From contig JAQJVL010000103.1 in assembly GCA_035578905.1 (NCBI GenBank), positions 2,269,717 to 2,333,716 of the forward strand: a stretch of DNA of 64,000 nt. Direction: 5' to 3'. The notes beneath the pieces are model-generated. The model made no database searches. It worked only from the letters and a program-made list of their open reading frames with translations, and was not told the origin of the DNA. Position numbers and translations under genes: made by a program. How positions within the stretch are numbered: position 1 is the stretch's first letter; each line of letters opens with the position of its first letter. The stretch comes from Stictocephala bisonia (Eukaryota; Arthropoda; Insecta; Hemiptera; Membracidae). This document shows, in pieces, positions 29,135 to 41,854 of this stretch.

Positions 29135-29556
29135 GGTAGTATTCCGAGCTGTAGAGTACAACGTTGGAAATCGTTGTTAAAGTGTTTGGCCCTGCGATTG
29201 TGGGAGGTTGATAGCTGTTACTTATTAAACAAACTCTATTGTTACTGTCAACAAACTCGTCATTGGTTCGGGGCGTAGCCCTCGCCTCAGTTGTTCAACA
29301 CACAAAACGTAAGTAACAGAATTTGTGTAATCCCAAACTCCTATGTGATAGTGAATGGATTTTAATGCAGTCAGGAGTCGGGAAGTGCTTGTCACAGAGG
29401 ATGACTTGCAGAAAGTAAAACGCGCAGGACCCCTTTATGTCCTGACAGCGACTGGATTGTCCTTTCTCAAGTAATAGTATCATTAGCTGTGTATTCATTT
29501 AAAGGTTACTTAAAATGTCAGTCAGTTTATCCAACACTATTTTTTTTATTTATTAA

Positions 29557-30150
29557 TAAATACCGATCGTCAAAAAATTGCCGGCGTGGTGGCTCAGTGG
29601 CCAAAGCTTAGGACTGCGCAGTGCATTGTCTAGGGTTCGAATCTCAATGAGCTAACAGTCGGTACTTCATTCAGTGAATAAAGTTCTCGTACAGGCCTGT
29701 ATGCCCATGTAAACTGGCCAGTGAATGTTTTTTATTGGAAAAAAATAAGGATTTCGAATGAATCTGAAGAGTGTACACAAACGAGTGTAGTCATTTATAT
29801 TAACTAAAGTCAACTGTCCCTTAGAAAGGACTATTAACATTGGTCCAAGGACTATTGACATTTATTAATAGCCCAATAGCCTGGAAAATTAAGGGACCAT
29901 ACATCTTAACAGGAATTCGAACCACGTAGTACTTGTTTGGTTTTTCGGCTATCTGACATGGCTGGTACTCAGATCTCTTCCCTTGAGTTCTCACTAGACA
30001 GCACCTGACATTGACCATCTAGACTTCTCTAGTAGTGTCCACGTCGATGGTAACCATTGTGCGGTACCATGTTGTAATTAAGATGAGTGAGAGCACAGCT
30101 TCTCGCCTACGATTTCCACAACAATACACCACAGATCCGGTTACAATTTA
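29557..30150 (+). repeat. Dispersed ~400 bp repeat family, copy 6, interrupted
   Basis: It begins taccgatcgtcaa, is broken by a tRNA-derived SINE at 29579-29745, then resumes with cgaatgaatctgaagagtgt and continues to ttccacaacaatac. It contains a local duplication of aggactatt near 29826 and 29848. The interruption shows that the SINE inserted after this copy was in place. Confidence 0.7.
29579..29745 (+). mobile_element. tRNA-derived SINE
   Basis: Begins gccggcgtggtggctcagtgg, with an A-box (TGGCTCAGTGG) and a B-box (GGTTCGAATCT) about 43 nt apart, the spacing of an internal pol III promoter. The flanks do not fold into a tRNA acceptor stem, so it is not a functional tRNA gene. The downstream body is tRNA-unrelated and ends in an A-rich ggaaaaaaataagg stretch. 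Confidence 0.7.
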
Positions 30151-30314
30151 ATGCAATTAATAAGAATTATTCTAGTTTTGTTTTATGATAAAATTCGTAT
30201 ATATGACACTCAAGTCCATATAACAGTTTTAATTCCAGAGCGTATCTTAGGTACTAGATATAATGAACTTAATAAAAATACAAAAATGTGAAATTTTCAA
30301 TACGAAATCGTCGG

Positions 30315-30522
30315 CAAGTCTGGAGAAGTCTTCTGAACGTCATGCCTCTAAGATATTGAAGGCACTGATTTGCATTGAAAAAGCACAAGTCATGAAATGT
30401 ACATATCATAATTAGTAATTACGACAGGTACACTACATGACTTGTTCTGTTTTAATGGAAATCAGTGCGTTAAATATCACAGAGATATGAAGTTCAGTAG
30501 TTCAGAGGACTTCTCGTGACTC
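30315..30522. repeat. Imperfect palindrome, ~200 bp MITE-like
   Basis: agaagtcttctgaac, cactgatttgcatt and caagtcatgaaatgtac on the left match, inverted, gtacactacatgacttg, aatggaaatcagtgc and gttcagaggacttct on the right. The centre is near 30415. Confidence 0.65.
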
Positions 30523-31703
30523 ACCAACTATTCCTTTTGGGATCACTCCAGTAGCGAGGATGTGGGGCGTTGTTAGCGAAAATAAAATAAATAGTACTAC
30601 CACCCCAAAACTATGTTATGGAATAGATTATTTACACTACTTATATTTTATGAATTGTTTCCCTATAACTCTTCCTATAAAATGTAACAAATAAATGTTT
30701 ATAAATTATTGTAATAAAATAGACGATAAAGTTATTTTTATAATAATAAATTACTATAAATTTCCTATAAAGTAAAATAATTTCACTTTTTAACCCTTTT
30801 GTAATAATGAAATATGACACAGAGATATCTTTAAGTGCATTTAATTGTGAATATGAATGTTTACATGAACTTAGTATAATATGTGTAGTCTGGTTTACTA
30901 ACTTGAACGGAGTATCTTTGAAAGATCGCTTCTAAATATAATAAAATGGCAAGTAAATATTTTATTAATATTGTTAGTATATTGAGATAAGAGCGATTTT
31001 GCGATTTAACTCATTAGCTTAGTTCAGTATTCAAAGTAAAGGTAGACTTTTCATTAAGAGAAACACTTTAACAGCTTAAACAGAAAAAAAGTATCAATAT
31101 TAAAGCGATAAATCAACAAAATAAACTAGGATATACATTTTATATATTAAAATATACTGGTTCAATGGTAAGAAAAATATATAGTGCAGCTCAGGAAACT
31201 CTAAATTATACTGAAAAGTGTGATGCATCTTGGCCCTTGCATTCGCAACAGACAGTAAAATATATCCTTGCCGCCCACCCATAAACGCAGGTAGCAATCA
31301 GCCTCCCACCCACCCATAACCTAATTGCTGTGAGGATTACTAAACACAAAATATTACTATTTTACCAGCTGTAAAAGCAATTTGTTGGTAGACATTATAA
31401 AGTGAACACACAAAATAATGTTGGTACCGTGAACAATTTATTTAACCGACATCGATTACTTAATCATGACAAATATTATGTTTTTATTTTGTATTGAATT
31501 TGTGTTTTTTGACGCCCCACTTGATTTATTTTTAAATATTAACAATGAAAGACGATGAATCATGAGTATTACATAAGCAGCTCAAGAAAGTTCAGTAATT
31601 GGTGAGAAAGTAACAATTTAATGCGAACAAAATACCCGTTATTGCTAATAACTGTCAACACATATAGGCAAATGTCTTAAAATGTTTTTACCTATTCAGT
31701 ATA
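30523..31703. other. Unassigned AT-rich sequence
   Basis: No gene, RNA or named repeat found. Confidence 0.4.
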
Positions 31704-32159
31704 CAGGGTGGGAAAATGGAAACGCTTTCTCAACTTTTGTTCAACTTCACTTGTAAAAGTGAAATCTTGTACACGATCATTGTTACAAACAACATAATTT
31801 TTGACGCCATTAGCTACATTTCATCTTTTCAAGGGGATGGCCTACGAGGAGTTGAACAAAAATCTTCAACGTAAGCCTAGGTCGAGATTAGTATCAAATG
31901 ATAGGTCTTTTCAAGATAAATTAAAATTAATTGCCCCAAACCGGACTTCAAAAAGTTTATCCTTTCCAGAGTAGGGGTAATTTGAATTTCAAAGTAACTA
32001 ATTTGACCAATATTATTTCTCCACTATTTAACGGTTTTAAGTCAATTATTCTGATCAAAAACTATACTTTATGGAACACAATTATTAAGAAAAATTAAAT
32101 TATCACATTATCTTTGGAGAAAAATAACGTTGTTGTGAAAGCATTTTTATATAACCCTC
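31704..32159 (-). mobile_element. ~460 bp MITE, copy B (reverse)
   Basis: Starts cagggtgggaaaatggaaac. Contains the reverse complements of the family landmarks (aggagttgaacaaaaatctt, ttatcctttccagagta, ttgaatttcaaagtaacta) and ends gtgaaagcatttttatataa with a decayed terminus. Confidence 0.8.
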
Positions 32160-33725
32160 TATATAAAAAGCAAAGCCCTGATCCTAAATAAATAAAAATA
32201 ATGTGATTGTTTTCTAGCAAAGTTATGGCGTCTTTACAATAATCCAACAAGAGACTGGCATCTGTTTGGATGAATCGTTTAAGCTGTATCATTTGGAGGT
32301 GTTATTTGCAGTTTTCACTAGACGCACGAACAGCGGTGGTGGAAACCACAAGATTGGCGGGAAGATAACGGATTCATTTTGAGGTTAGATTTTTTCATTG
32401 GATAATGACAGTGAAGGGTAAAAAGCAGGTTGGTATTCATTCTCAGTACCAACACTGATCACTCTGTTATCATACCCTTCACTGTTTGGTAACCTTTCAT
32501 AATAATTTATGAAATGAAATAAAATGAAAATGAAATGAAAAAATATTTATTTCCAAAGCAATTAAAACATTTAAATCAAGTTAATCTCAGTTATTAATAC
32601 AACGAAATCATAAATAACAAAATCCAGTATTAAAAAAAAAAAAAAAAACATTAAAACTAAACAAACCCTCATATATAACAACAAAAACTACTCTTAAATT
32701 ATGTAATAAACAATACAAAATTCAAAAAATGATAATATTTAATGAATATAATTAATTATTAAACAAAGAAGGCTATTCAGTACACTATAACATGAGAGTT
32801 GCTATGGAAATAATACAAACACACTAGGGAAATTCAATCCCTGTCAGTGTGCCGGAGCATCAGAAGAACTTAATTTGAACAAGAATAATCTAACAATAAC
32901 AAGAATAAACAAGAAAAAGCTAAAAATACATTTCAAAGGAACTCTTTAGACCACACGAAAAAACTTGAAATTTTGTCATCAGTAGGTAAACTCAGGTCTA
33001 TATTTTCTGCAATGATAGTTTTTATTCACTGAAAACTCAAGTTTTTTTTCAAATCTTTGGGTATTATTCTTTACGGTTCCGTTATATAACGTATCGGACA
33101 TTTTTGTTATTTTAAGGTGTATTTTTACGTTGCACATGAATTTGAAAACTATTTTGTTCAAGGATAATTATTTATCGAGATAACACGAAAAATATACTTT
33201 CGCTTCAAATAATTTGTCATTTTCTAGCCACGAAATACGACGAATTCTCACGTATTTTCCGGGAGGCCGCAGTACTAACTTTTACACAAACCACGAAATG
33301 GTTTTCTGTATTGTGATTAACGTTAACTTTATTAGGGTAAGTGAAAGTGGGGTTTTGGGGATGAAATAATTATATCCCTAAAAAAATTTATCGTGTTAAA
33401 AATTAAATTAAAGCGTTATAAAAATTAAAAACTTGAAATGTTGATTATTGGTCAAAAACAAATTAACCGGTAAAATAACATTTTTTCACGGTACAAAATA
33501 AATTCGCTTATATAACCTCATTTTGTGTTAAAAAAAACCACAGTTTATAAGGGGTCAGAAGCTTTAGAAATGAATAACAAAATTAAATGCTGTTAAATTT
33601 TTTCTGTATTTATTTAGGATATACTAGGTTTTGTTATTTTAAGTATCCCAAGGTTGAAATTGTCTGAATAATTGTCTTTCATATCTTACATAGCGAATAC
33701 AGTGTAATGTATTCAACCCTTGAAA
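32160..33725. other. Unassigned AT-rich sequence
   Basis: Includes an ~18-nt poly-A near 32632 and a small inverted repeat (gacagtgaaggg against cccttcactgt, about 32410-32475). No gene supported. Confidence 0.4.
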
Positions 33726-34185
33726 CAGGGTTGAAAAAAATATGGAAACGCTTTCACAACAACCTAATTTATTGACCATAGATAATTTGATAATTTAATT
33801 TTTTTGAGTAATTGTATTCCATAAAGTATAATTTTTAATCGTGATAATTTACTTGAAACCGTTAAATAGCGGAGAAATAATGTTGTTCAAATTAGTTACT
33901 TTGAAATTCAAATGACCGCTACTCTGGAAAGGATAAACCTTTCGAAGTCCGGTTTGCGGAAATTAATTTCTTTTGAATAGAGCTTTCATTTGATACTAAC
34001 TCGACCTATGCTTCTGTTGAAGATTTTCGTTCAACTCCTCAGGGGCCGTACACTCCTTAAAATATTAAATGCCACCAATGGTGTCGAAAAGTAGGTTCTT
34101 TTAATCATGATGATGTACAACATTTCACTTTTATAAGTAAAGTTATACAAAAGTTGTGACAGCGTTTTCATATTTTGTCCACCCT
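33726..34185 (+). mobile_element. ~460 bp MITE, copy C
   Basis: Starts cagggttgaaaaaaatatgg and ends catattttgtccaccctata. Internal landmarks match copies A and B (ctctggaaaggataaacct, gaagattttcgttcaactcc). It lacks the local cgttcaactc triplication of copy A. Confidence 0.8.
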
Positions 34186-35895
34186 ATATGTGGCAAAAGA
34201 TTGTACATTATTTGTACGATTGAACATGGATTCAATGTAAATTTACATAAATTTAAATTAACAGAGTTAGCCTTGTCATTTGACCACTTGAAGGCAATTT
34301 TTAAGTTGTAAATGTATCGACCTAAGCTAATGTCTGTTAGATTTCGTCCTCGAGAAGACGAGAAAGAAATGTTACATACAGCACATATCCCTATTCCCAC
34401 CGTTACGGCCATATAACGGTTGGAGATGGGTAGCTGATGCGGAGGAAAGTGCAGGACAGACCATCATTGAGGTCGAGTTTTGCGGGAGGACGCTAGGCGC
34501 GCGTAACGTCCGTGTGAAACACGCCACTATTGTACTTTCCCCGTTGTAGTTGAGCCGCTCGACAATTAGTTGTTGCTCAACTGTTCTATATTAACTTACC
34601 GTGACGTAAAACTGATTAAGGATGCAATACGTACGTTGAGAATACGAACTTCACTTGGTCTGTGTTCCCTCTGTCGGGAGATGTAGGATAGATAAAATGT
34701 CAAATAAATAAATATAGGGAAACTGTTTATTATATTAATGTTATTATTTTTGTATAGATTATTATATGAATTTTATTAATATAATTTACAGTGAATAGAG
34801 TAACATTTGGTAATGGAGATGGGTTGAGCTTTTCAGATCTGAAGGTCAGAAGTCGGGTCATGGTGCTGAAGACTAGTTGAGATATATACAGGGGACTCAA
34901 GACACTCGGAGAAGTCGAGGAGACGTTGGTCTGTGGTGTATTAGGGGGGAAACACTGGTTTTAGATAGAGACTCAGGGAGTTTACTTTTGAGACTCAAAT
35001 TATTTATGTTTGTTTGATATATGAATCAATTGACATGCACAGAAAACTGTAATATGTTCTATTGTGTTAATAAAGAAATTGAAATGAATTGAATTGAATG
35101 GAGTCGTTAGTTCGGAGCTAATTATCGGAGGCCAGTTCAAGAACGGAATTACAAGTAAGTAATTCGAACTATTCATTTATATTTAACTTTTCACAGGTTC
35201 AGTGCCAGCAGCATCATCACCTGAGCATTTTTTTTATTTATGTACTTTATGTTATATTAATTTGTGTACTTTCTGTTTTATAGAATTTGTGGTCTATGTT
35301 GTGTTAATATATTTTGAAGAACTTGGTTATTTCTGTTGTTATTCATTTGATAATTCATTTTGATATTTTATTGTTCTATTAATTATTAAGTCTGTCTCAT
35401 TAATTAGTATTTCACAGCCAAGCGAATACTTTATTTCACGCCCAGTTAGCGATCCCGGTCGTTCGCGATTTCTACTCAAAGATTCTGAACTCTAAAGAGG
35501 AGTAGATATCGTGACACTTCCCTTCGCAGATTGTGAAAGACATTTGTACTACACAGAGCAATACTATCTTTACTAATCATACCCATATACGTGCACAACT
35601 CATGAGTGACCGGACGTAGCTTTAGTTCATAAATTCATAAATCATGTTCCTGTGTAGGGTAGGTGGGAGCAACTTTCACGCCACAGCCCTAGGGAGCCCT
35701 CCTACCCACGATATATTGTTTTTTATGCAAACTGTTCTCATAAAAAGTTCATAATAAAATAATCAATTTCGCGTGTATACAATTCATAAACACATACATT
35801 TTAATAATATAGTTTTGAATAGTTTATTAGTTAGCAAGTTACGTGTTCGTATATAAAAAAACACAAATTTAACATAATTAAGAAATTAAAAAAGT
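34186..35895. other. Unassigned sequence
   Basis: A G+C-richer patch (34430-34560) contains ggacgctaggcgcgcgtaac, but no open frame I can support. The remainder is AT-rich. Confidence 0.4.
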
Positions 35896-36080
35896 ATTAT
35901 GGGACCATCCGGTCTGAGGATGGTAAACGTGGTTTATCGAATCGATCATCATACTATTATGGTGACCGTCCGGTCTGAGGATGGTAAACGTGGTTTATCG
36001 AATCGATCATCATACTAGTATGGTGACCATCCGGTCTGAGGATGGTAAACCTGGTTTATCGAAATCAATCACCTTAATAT
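35896..36080 (+). repeat. 61-bp tandem repeat with paired hairpins, three copies
   Basis: ggtctgaggatggtaaac recurs at 35911, 35972 and 36033, an exact 61-bp period. Each unit can form accatcc/ggatggt (7-bp stem, 7-nt loop) and then a taaac/gttta-type stem. A single related copy lies at 8925-8992. Confidence 0.85.
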
Positions 36081-37136
36081 TTTACACTTATATTATGATA
36101 AATCTGTGCTATGGGACGTTGATTTGTTTTGTGTAATATTACGTACAATATTATTTTTGATTTGAAATATTGTAAATCAATATCCACATTTAAACGTACA
36201 TTTTTCCTGTTTCTTTTAAGACAATGCAGGAAGAGATTGGGCATGCTGGTGGTCGACGGTCTAAGATATCAGGACTTTGAGTCTAAGTTAGAAGTGGCAC
36301 AGGTTCGAATTATGGTCAAGACTGAAGTTTTATGAGCAACTGGTTCCCCTCCCTGTCTCTGTCTGAATACGTTTCTCGCTCAAATCACAAAATATTTATG
36401 GTAAGTTTTTAGAAGGAGATCGGCCTCTTCTTGAAGAAGAGATTTTTTAACTTATTTATACTGCTTATAACTATATTTACGATACAACGTGAACCTCCTC
36501 AATACCTCTGTATGTGTCGGAGAATACATGGTGGGTGGGTGTACTATACCACCGTAGGCTACGTCAATACCACTAAATATTTATGGGTGGGTGAGTTAGA
36601 CATTATCTTTCTCATACCAATGTTAAAATTAATCAAACTTATAATAAATAGGAAAACTGCAATTAGTTGTACTGAGATCATATATTTGAAAGGAAGTCTG
36701 TTCCCACTCCGGTCATAGCCCGCCAACATTGTTGACAATCCACCTCAGATCCTGACAAGGAAGATTAGAAAACTGTAAAACGAGAATCCCAAGACTAAAA
36801 ATGAGTAAAAAAATGGAAAGGAAATTTCGGCATTCAACAATTTGAAAGATCATTACAGTTCTGTCAATTAATTACATTTCAATGAGGCCCTTTGAATACG
36901 GATGACTGGTTTTGCATAACATATGAATGACAATTAGAAGGGTTGTTATGGAATCATACACTTAATGGAGGGAAACATATACAATCGTAAATTGGTGTGA
37001 CAAATAGAAAAACCTTATATTCTCATAAAAATTCAATTTCTATAGCAAAAATCAAGTGAACGTCACTAGCACAAATTTATTACCAAAATTAGTATAAAAT
37101 TACATTTTCTATTTTGTATTTATTTTCTATTTTTTA
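36081..37136. other. Unassigned sequence
   Basis: Short open frames at 36129-36335 and 36431-36718 show no domain, and neither begins at a convincing ATG. Confidence 0.4.
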
Positions 37137-37260
37137 GGGGCTTCAATTCACCCTACACACTACCGATCCACCGACTGGCCATGATACGAACAAGTTCAAC
37201 TCTCAATTATTCAAAGTAGCCTTCATGGCCAAACAAGCAACACTCGAGAAATGGGGCTAA
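37137..37260 (+). other. Candidate terminal exon of an unrecognised gene
   Basis: An acceptor-like tattttctattttttag lies directly before GGGCTTCAATTC. From there a 40-codon frame (GLQFTLHTTDPPTGHDTNKF and onward, ending LEKWG) runs to a TAA at 37258-37260. An AATAAA follows ~105 bp downstream (37368-37373). The composition is more coding-like than the flanks. I cannot match it to a family, no upstream exon is visible, and chance or a decayed transposon exon are alternatives. Confidence 0.35.
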
Positions 37261-37379
37261 ACTGGTTGAGTGTGAGTTTAGTCACACATTCAAGAATTAT
37301 ATGCTACTAACAACGACCTTATAAATCTGTTATAGTCGTTTTAGAAAAAAATTGTAAATAATTATCAATAAACTATCAA

Positions 37380-40040
37380 CGATATTGGTGAAATTGACAT
37401 TTATTCTCCCATTTCTACAACCTAAGAACATATCACATGGTTTTTTTTTTTATGACCCAAGGTCCCGGCTCAGCCCATTCGATATTTAGAAAGTACGTCT
37501 TTACCACACCAACAAAGACGAAAGTAAGACGAAGAAGAGGGCCTCACCTTCAAGTGAGTGATAACGCTGTTTCAGTTATTTTCAGAGAAATGGATGCAAT
37601 AGTGCAAATAAATTTGCTAGGGTTGTTTTAAAATTATATGGACATTCAGTAATATTTTTAATGTACTAATTTAATCGGATTTAACTAAGCAGATTTCATA
37701 CCTTAGTTAAATAAATGGTTCCAAATAATTGCCACAAACTTTCCCATATTAAGCACTAAAAAAAATCAAAACTTTAAAAATTACCAGTTTGATTCCCAAA
37801 TATTTTTTTCCATAGCTAAAAAATTAGTCAATTTAAAGACATGTGGTTTTTACTAAACTATTTTAAATTGTAATTCACATCATTCCTGAAAATGTAATCA
37901 AAATTGTTAGTTCGGATTTTGAGAATATTTCATTTTGTGTGTTTTTGCCCGTAAAAATATAAAGAAAACTAAAATTTCAAAAAAGTGAAAAAATTGTCTT
38001 GAGATATTAGCTAAATACATACCAAATTTCATAAAAATTGATCCATCCGTTAGGTCTCCAGCGAACTGCACATACACACAGACAGACACACATACGGACA
38101 GACACCAACATTTTTTGGGTTCAGAGGACCCTACAATGGATTTTTAGACCAACTTGTGAAAAGTATTTTTGTACGATCACAATAATTTTTCTTTGCTAAC
38201 TAACGCATATGGAAGAATGTAAAAACGATGGTATAACTTTCATAGGTATGTTTTAGATAATTTTAAATTATTAATTATTGTTATTATTTAACTTTACTTA
38301 TGATATAATACAACAATCTACTACAACAATACCAATCTATTTTCATATTAGATAATTTTTCCCAGCAAATTTTGAATCAATTTAACTATAACTAAACCAA
38401 TAATTAGTCTTCCTGTATTGTGTCAATCTGTAAACGGTTGTCCAACTAAATAGGGGTTACACCTCAAGTAACACCGTGAGTCTTAGATAACTAACTAACT
38501 ACGTGTTAGGTAATAACAGTTATTCTTAGTTACAAACCAGCCATTCATGTTTAATTGCCAATCCGACGCAAGAATGAAGCAGTCCCAGTTATCGCAGCTG
38601 TAGACCTATAATTGAAATATTTAATTGTACACTTTAAATCTAAAACTCAATTAGGTCCATACTAACGAGTTTTAACGTATTTGAAATGTTGCGTTTCGGC
38701 GTCTAGAGGCTTAATTTTGAAAATATTTCGAAATAGATAACTTTCTTAATCTGAGTTCACACCACATAATATGGTTGGTGTTGAGCTAATTTATGTTATT
38801 CACGCAATTTCACTTTTTAAGCATTAATTTTTAATTAGAGTCCTAATAATGAGATTTTTTTTAGTTTTAATTTAAATTTTTATAATTTGATACTAATAGT
38901 AAGTCATTAGAATATTATTATTTATACTTATATTTCATACACGGTAACAGAGTATGGCTTTTTGCAAGTTAATTTTACTGTGATGCTGTGACGTACTTGG
39001 AGAATTCAATTTTGTAGCATTATAAACGAAATACATCAAATAAAGAAAACAAATAAATTAAACGGTATGTGTGTAACATGTCATTATTTTGTAAATTCGT
39101 CAACATAGAGATTGATAACTAAGAATTTGCTTAATAGTGACACACACCCAATTTATTTTAAAACGCAACTTATGATTTGAAATGGGTTGAATTTCCATAC
39201 AATACTATACATACATTTAACAATACGTCATAAAGTTAGTAAAATGGGTTCAAAATACTGTTCGAAAAGATTTTGACATAAAACAAACGATTTTGTTTTA
39301 AAATATTCCTCCACAGTAAACATTATGGTTTTTGCTCAAAACCATGTTTCTAACCTCAATTTAATGACATTGCACGAAACCCAAATAAAGTGAACAACAA
39401 TGCCACAATGTAAATCAGCTGATAGCCAAGGAAGAAGAAGAACCAGGCTACCAACCTATGAACTTGTAACTATCTTAAAACTTCATTTTCTGTACGTGTA
39501 AATAGGGTTTCAATTTAAAAGAAACGCCCTGCATATATATCATTATCATATTGGATTTTTACTAGGTCAAATCTCTCAGATCCCAAAGAAAAGAAAAAAT
39601 TACACAATAATATTGCGTAAACGACTCTCTACCTCAAGCAGGATGAGTGACACTCTGGGCATTCCAGCACACCCACGACACCAATATTGACATACTGGAA
39701 GACTGGAGTCTGAGAACTGAAGACTAAACAAAACAAACAAGGCTTCAAGAAGCTTTACGTATACAAGTGTGAATTCACACGTTCAAGTTTTGTTGCATAA
39801 GGAGGCTCCAGTGAGCATGGTCGGTGTTAGGATGTGTCTAGTGTAGGATGACCAAATCATTTTTTGACAGGTTGTTCGTCTAAATGCATAAATTTACCAG
39901 AATACTAGAATAAATGAACCAAAATATTTAAACATTAAAATTTTTATAATACAATCGAAATCCTATTTCATCCAGTCGTAAAATAATGACAATTACTTTC
40001 AGTTACTGAATAACAATAACAGAAGCTAAATTACTTAAAT
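37380..40040. other. Unassigned AT-rich sequence with transposon-like fragment
   Basis: The stretch 37880-38165 (gatccatccgttaggtctcc, cacacagacagacacacata, gggttcagaggaccctacaa) has the form of a dispersed element tail. aaaagaaacgccctgcata at about 39518 looks like one end of a mariner-type element; its partner was not found. No gene supported. Confidence 0.35.
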
Positions 40041-40065
40041 CTATATTTATAAAAGAGGATGTATG

Positions 40066-40104
<39 letters not shown>

Positions 40105-40802
40105 TTGAAGTTTATGCGCTGCCAAACCACCCAACCGATCGCCATGAAACTTTAGGAAATTGTCTTGTATACTCCCGAGATGGTTTCTGTGAAGTTTGAT
40201 GCAGATCCGTCCACAGGGTCCCACCCCACGGGCTCCTAAAGATCCCATGTTATTCAAATGGAGAATCTGAATTGTTTACAAAAAACATATGACTGTGTGG
40301 TTTAATGTAGTTTCACATGCCATAAGCAGATTGAAGTTCTCACAACAATAGTACTGTATATGTTTTGATTTATTGTAGTTCTACATTTCACCTTGAGAGT
40401 GTAGCACACACTACTTTTACTTGATCAGGTGATCTGTATTTGGTGTTAACCTTTTTTCCTCGGTAATTAAAACATAATATTATTATGGTGAAATGTGAAA
40501 ATAAAAAATAAATAATTATTTGTTGTGCAGTTTACTTTTTATGACATGCCTCCTAAAAAAATTAACACGTTTGAAATAGGCTGAGTAATATCATTGGATG
40601 TTTATACTTAGAAGTAGGTAGCAACGCAAGTAATGTCAGTGAGATATTGTAAATAAATGTAATATTGTGATTTTATATTATACGGTTAACCTAATATTAG
40701 GCCTATGTAGTGAAAATTTACAGCTCGAGGCCAAAGGCCGAGGTGTAACGAGCGCAGCGAGTGACGGGGTTGGCACGCGAAGCGTGCAGGGGTGTCCCCT
40801 AG
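40041..40802 (+). mobile_element. Helitron-like non-autonomous element
   Basis: The 5' part reads tctatatttataaaagagga, then a TA and a GT microsatellite (40062-40104). Next comes the phrase aaccgatcgccatgaaactt, common near the 5' ends of short insect Helitrons. The 3' part has a gcacgc-gaa-gcgtgc hairpin (40773-40787), a second aggggtgtcccct hairpin, and terminal CTAG followed by T. Hairpin plus CTRR-T end is the Helitron hallmark. No Rep/helicase is present, so it depends on another element. The 5' boundary is approximate. Confidence 0.6.
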
Positions 40803-41164
40803 TTATTTATAAATACACACATATTTGTCATCCGATGTTAAATTTATGTCTTTATTTATCAGCTGTTTTTAATCCTAGTAGTGGATCGCTGGTGTAAATG
40901 AAATGCAATTTAAACCAGCTAAAGGTGCGTTGTCACTGGTGCGGCTGGAACGATAATCGTTGAACTACAGTCGTTGGACGATAATCGTAGAGCGCCTGCT
41001 GTGCATTGTCTTCAATGGCGCCGTTGTCACTGACGCGACTGTCGCCAGAGTCGCTGACTGCAGTCGTACGGGTCTGCTGCTGGAGCAGTCATAATCGCAG
41101 TCGTTGGCCGATTTTCGAGGGGTGCAAATGCGAGTTTGATTGAGTGCGTAAGTGTGTTTGTGCA

Positions 41165-41336
41165 ATGTCATCCAAAACAGCTCTAAAATTAAATTTTACA
41201 CCTGAGGAAGACGAGAAACTAGTAGAGGCGATTTCTCCTCACCCTTTGATTTATGACCTGAGAAATCCCCAGTATAAGGACCAAAGGGCTAAAGACAATG
41301 TTTGGGTGGTTATATCTGAAGAAGTTGGAAGATCAG
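41165..41336 (+). CDS. MADF-domain DNA-binding protein, exon 1
   Basis: Exon 1 of a MADF-BESS type protein, probably the DNA-binding partner of the Harbinger transposase. Translation from the ATG at 41165 begins MSSKTALKLNFTPEEDEKLV, then AISPHPLIYDLRNPQY and NVWVVISEEVGRS. This fits the MADF pattern (acidic start, LI..V...P.LYD, then W..I...G). The donor CAG|GTAAGT at 41336/41337 leaves codon phase 1. Exon 2 (42909-43071) completes the MADF helix, exon 3 begins at 43229, and the same exon continues at 63823 after the inserted palindrome. All splice phases agree. With the 20.4 kb insertion in exon 3, the protein should lose its C-terminal BESS-like motif, so this copy is broken. An upstream in-frame GTG at 41144 is not a credible start. 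Confidence 0.75.
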
Positions 41337-41854
41337 GTAAGTGTATTTCACATAATTAACTAATATAACAAACTAATAACCCCCACAGTTTGATTATGCT
41401 CTGTTTTAATACTTTAGAATACTTTCTTTCAGAAAATATCATATTTTTTGCCTTACAAAATTTAAAAAAGCAATAAAAAATAACTGTAGTTGATGATACT
41501 CGTTTTCTATATCTGGAGGTCTCCAAACTTAATTATTCCTATCGGGAAGCAAATAGGGGCGATATTTTTACCAATTTTTGGATGATATTTCATACCTATA
41601 CCTATACCTTTTTTACCTATAGGTTAAGTAGTTTCTTAGACAAGAGTACCTAAAGAGGAATTTAACAATTCGGAGGTAGGCCTTAGTGGCTCGCCTTAAG
41701 CGGTATGCCAAGTGATCACTCAATTTACAAGAAATAACTGTGATAGTAAAGAAACAAAAATACAGCAAAACCTTTTTATTAAGACATAAAAATGAACATT
41801 TAAATGTTTGTTTCGTTAATAAACCAATAGCGTAAACTCTCAAGACATGTTGGT

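Noticed and set aside
29579..29660. tRNA gene
   Set aside because: The A and B boxes are present, but no acceptor stem or proper anticodon arm can be formed, and the sequence extends as a SINE body.
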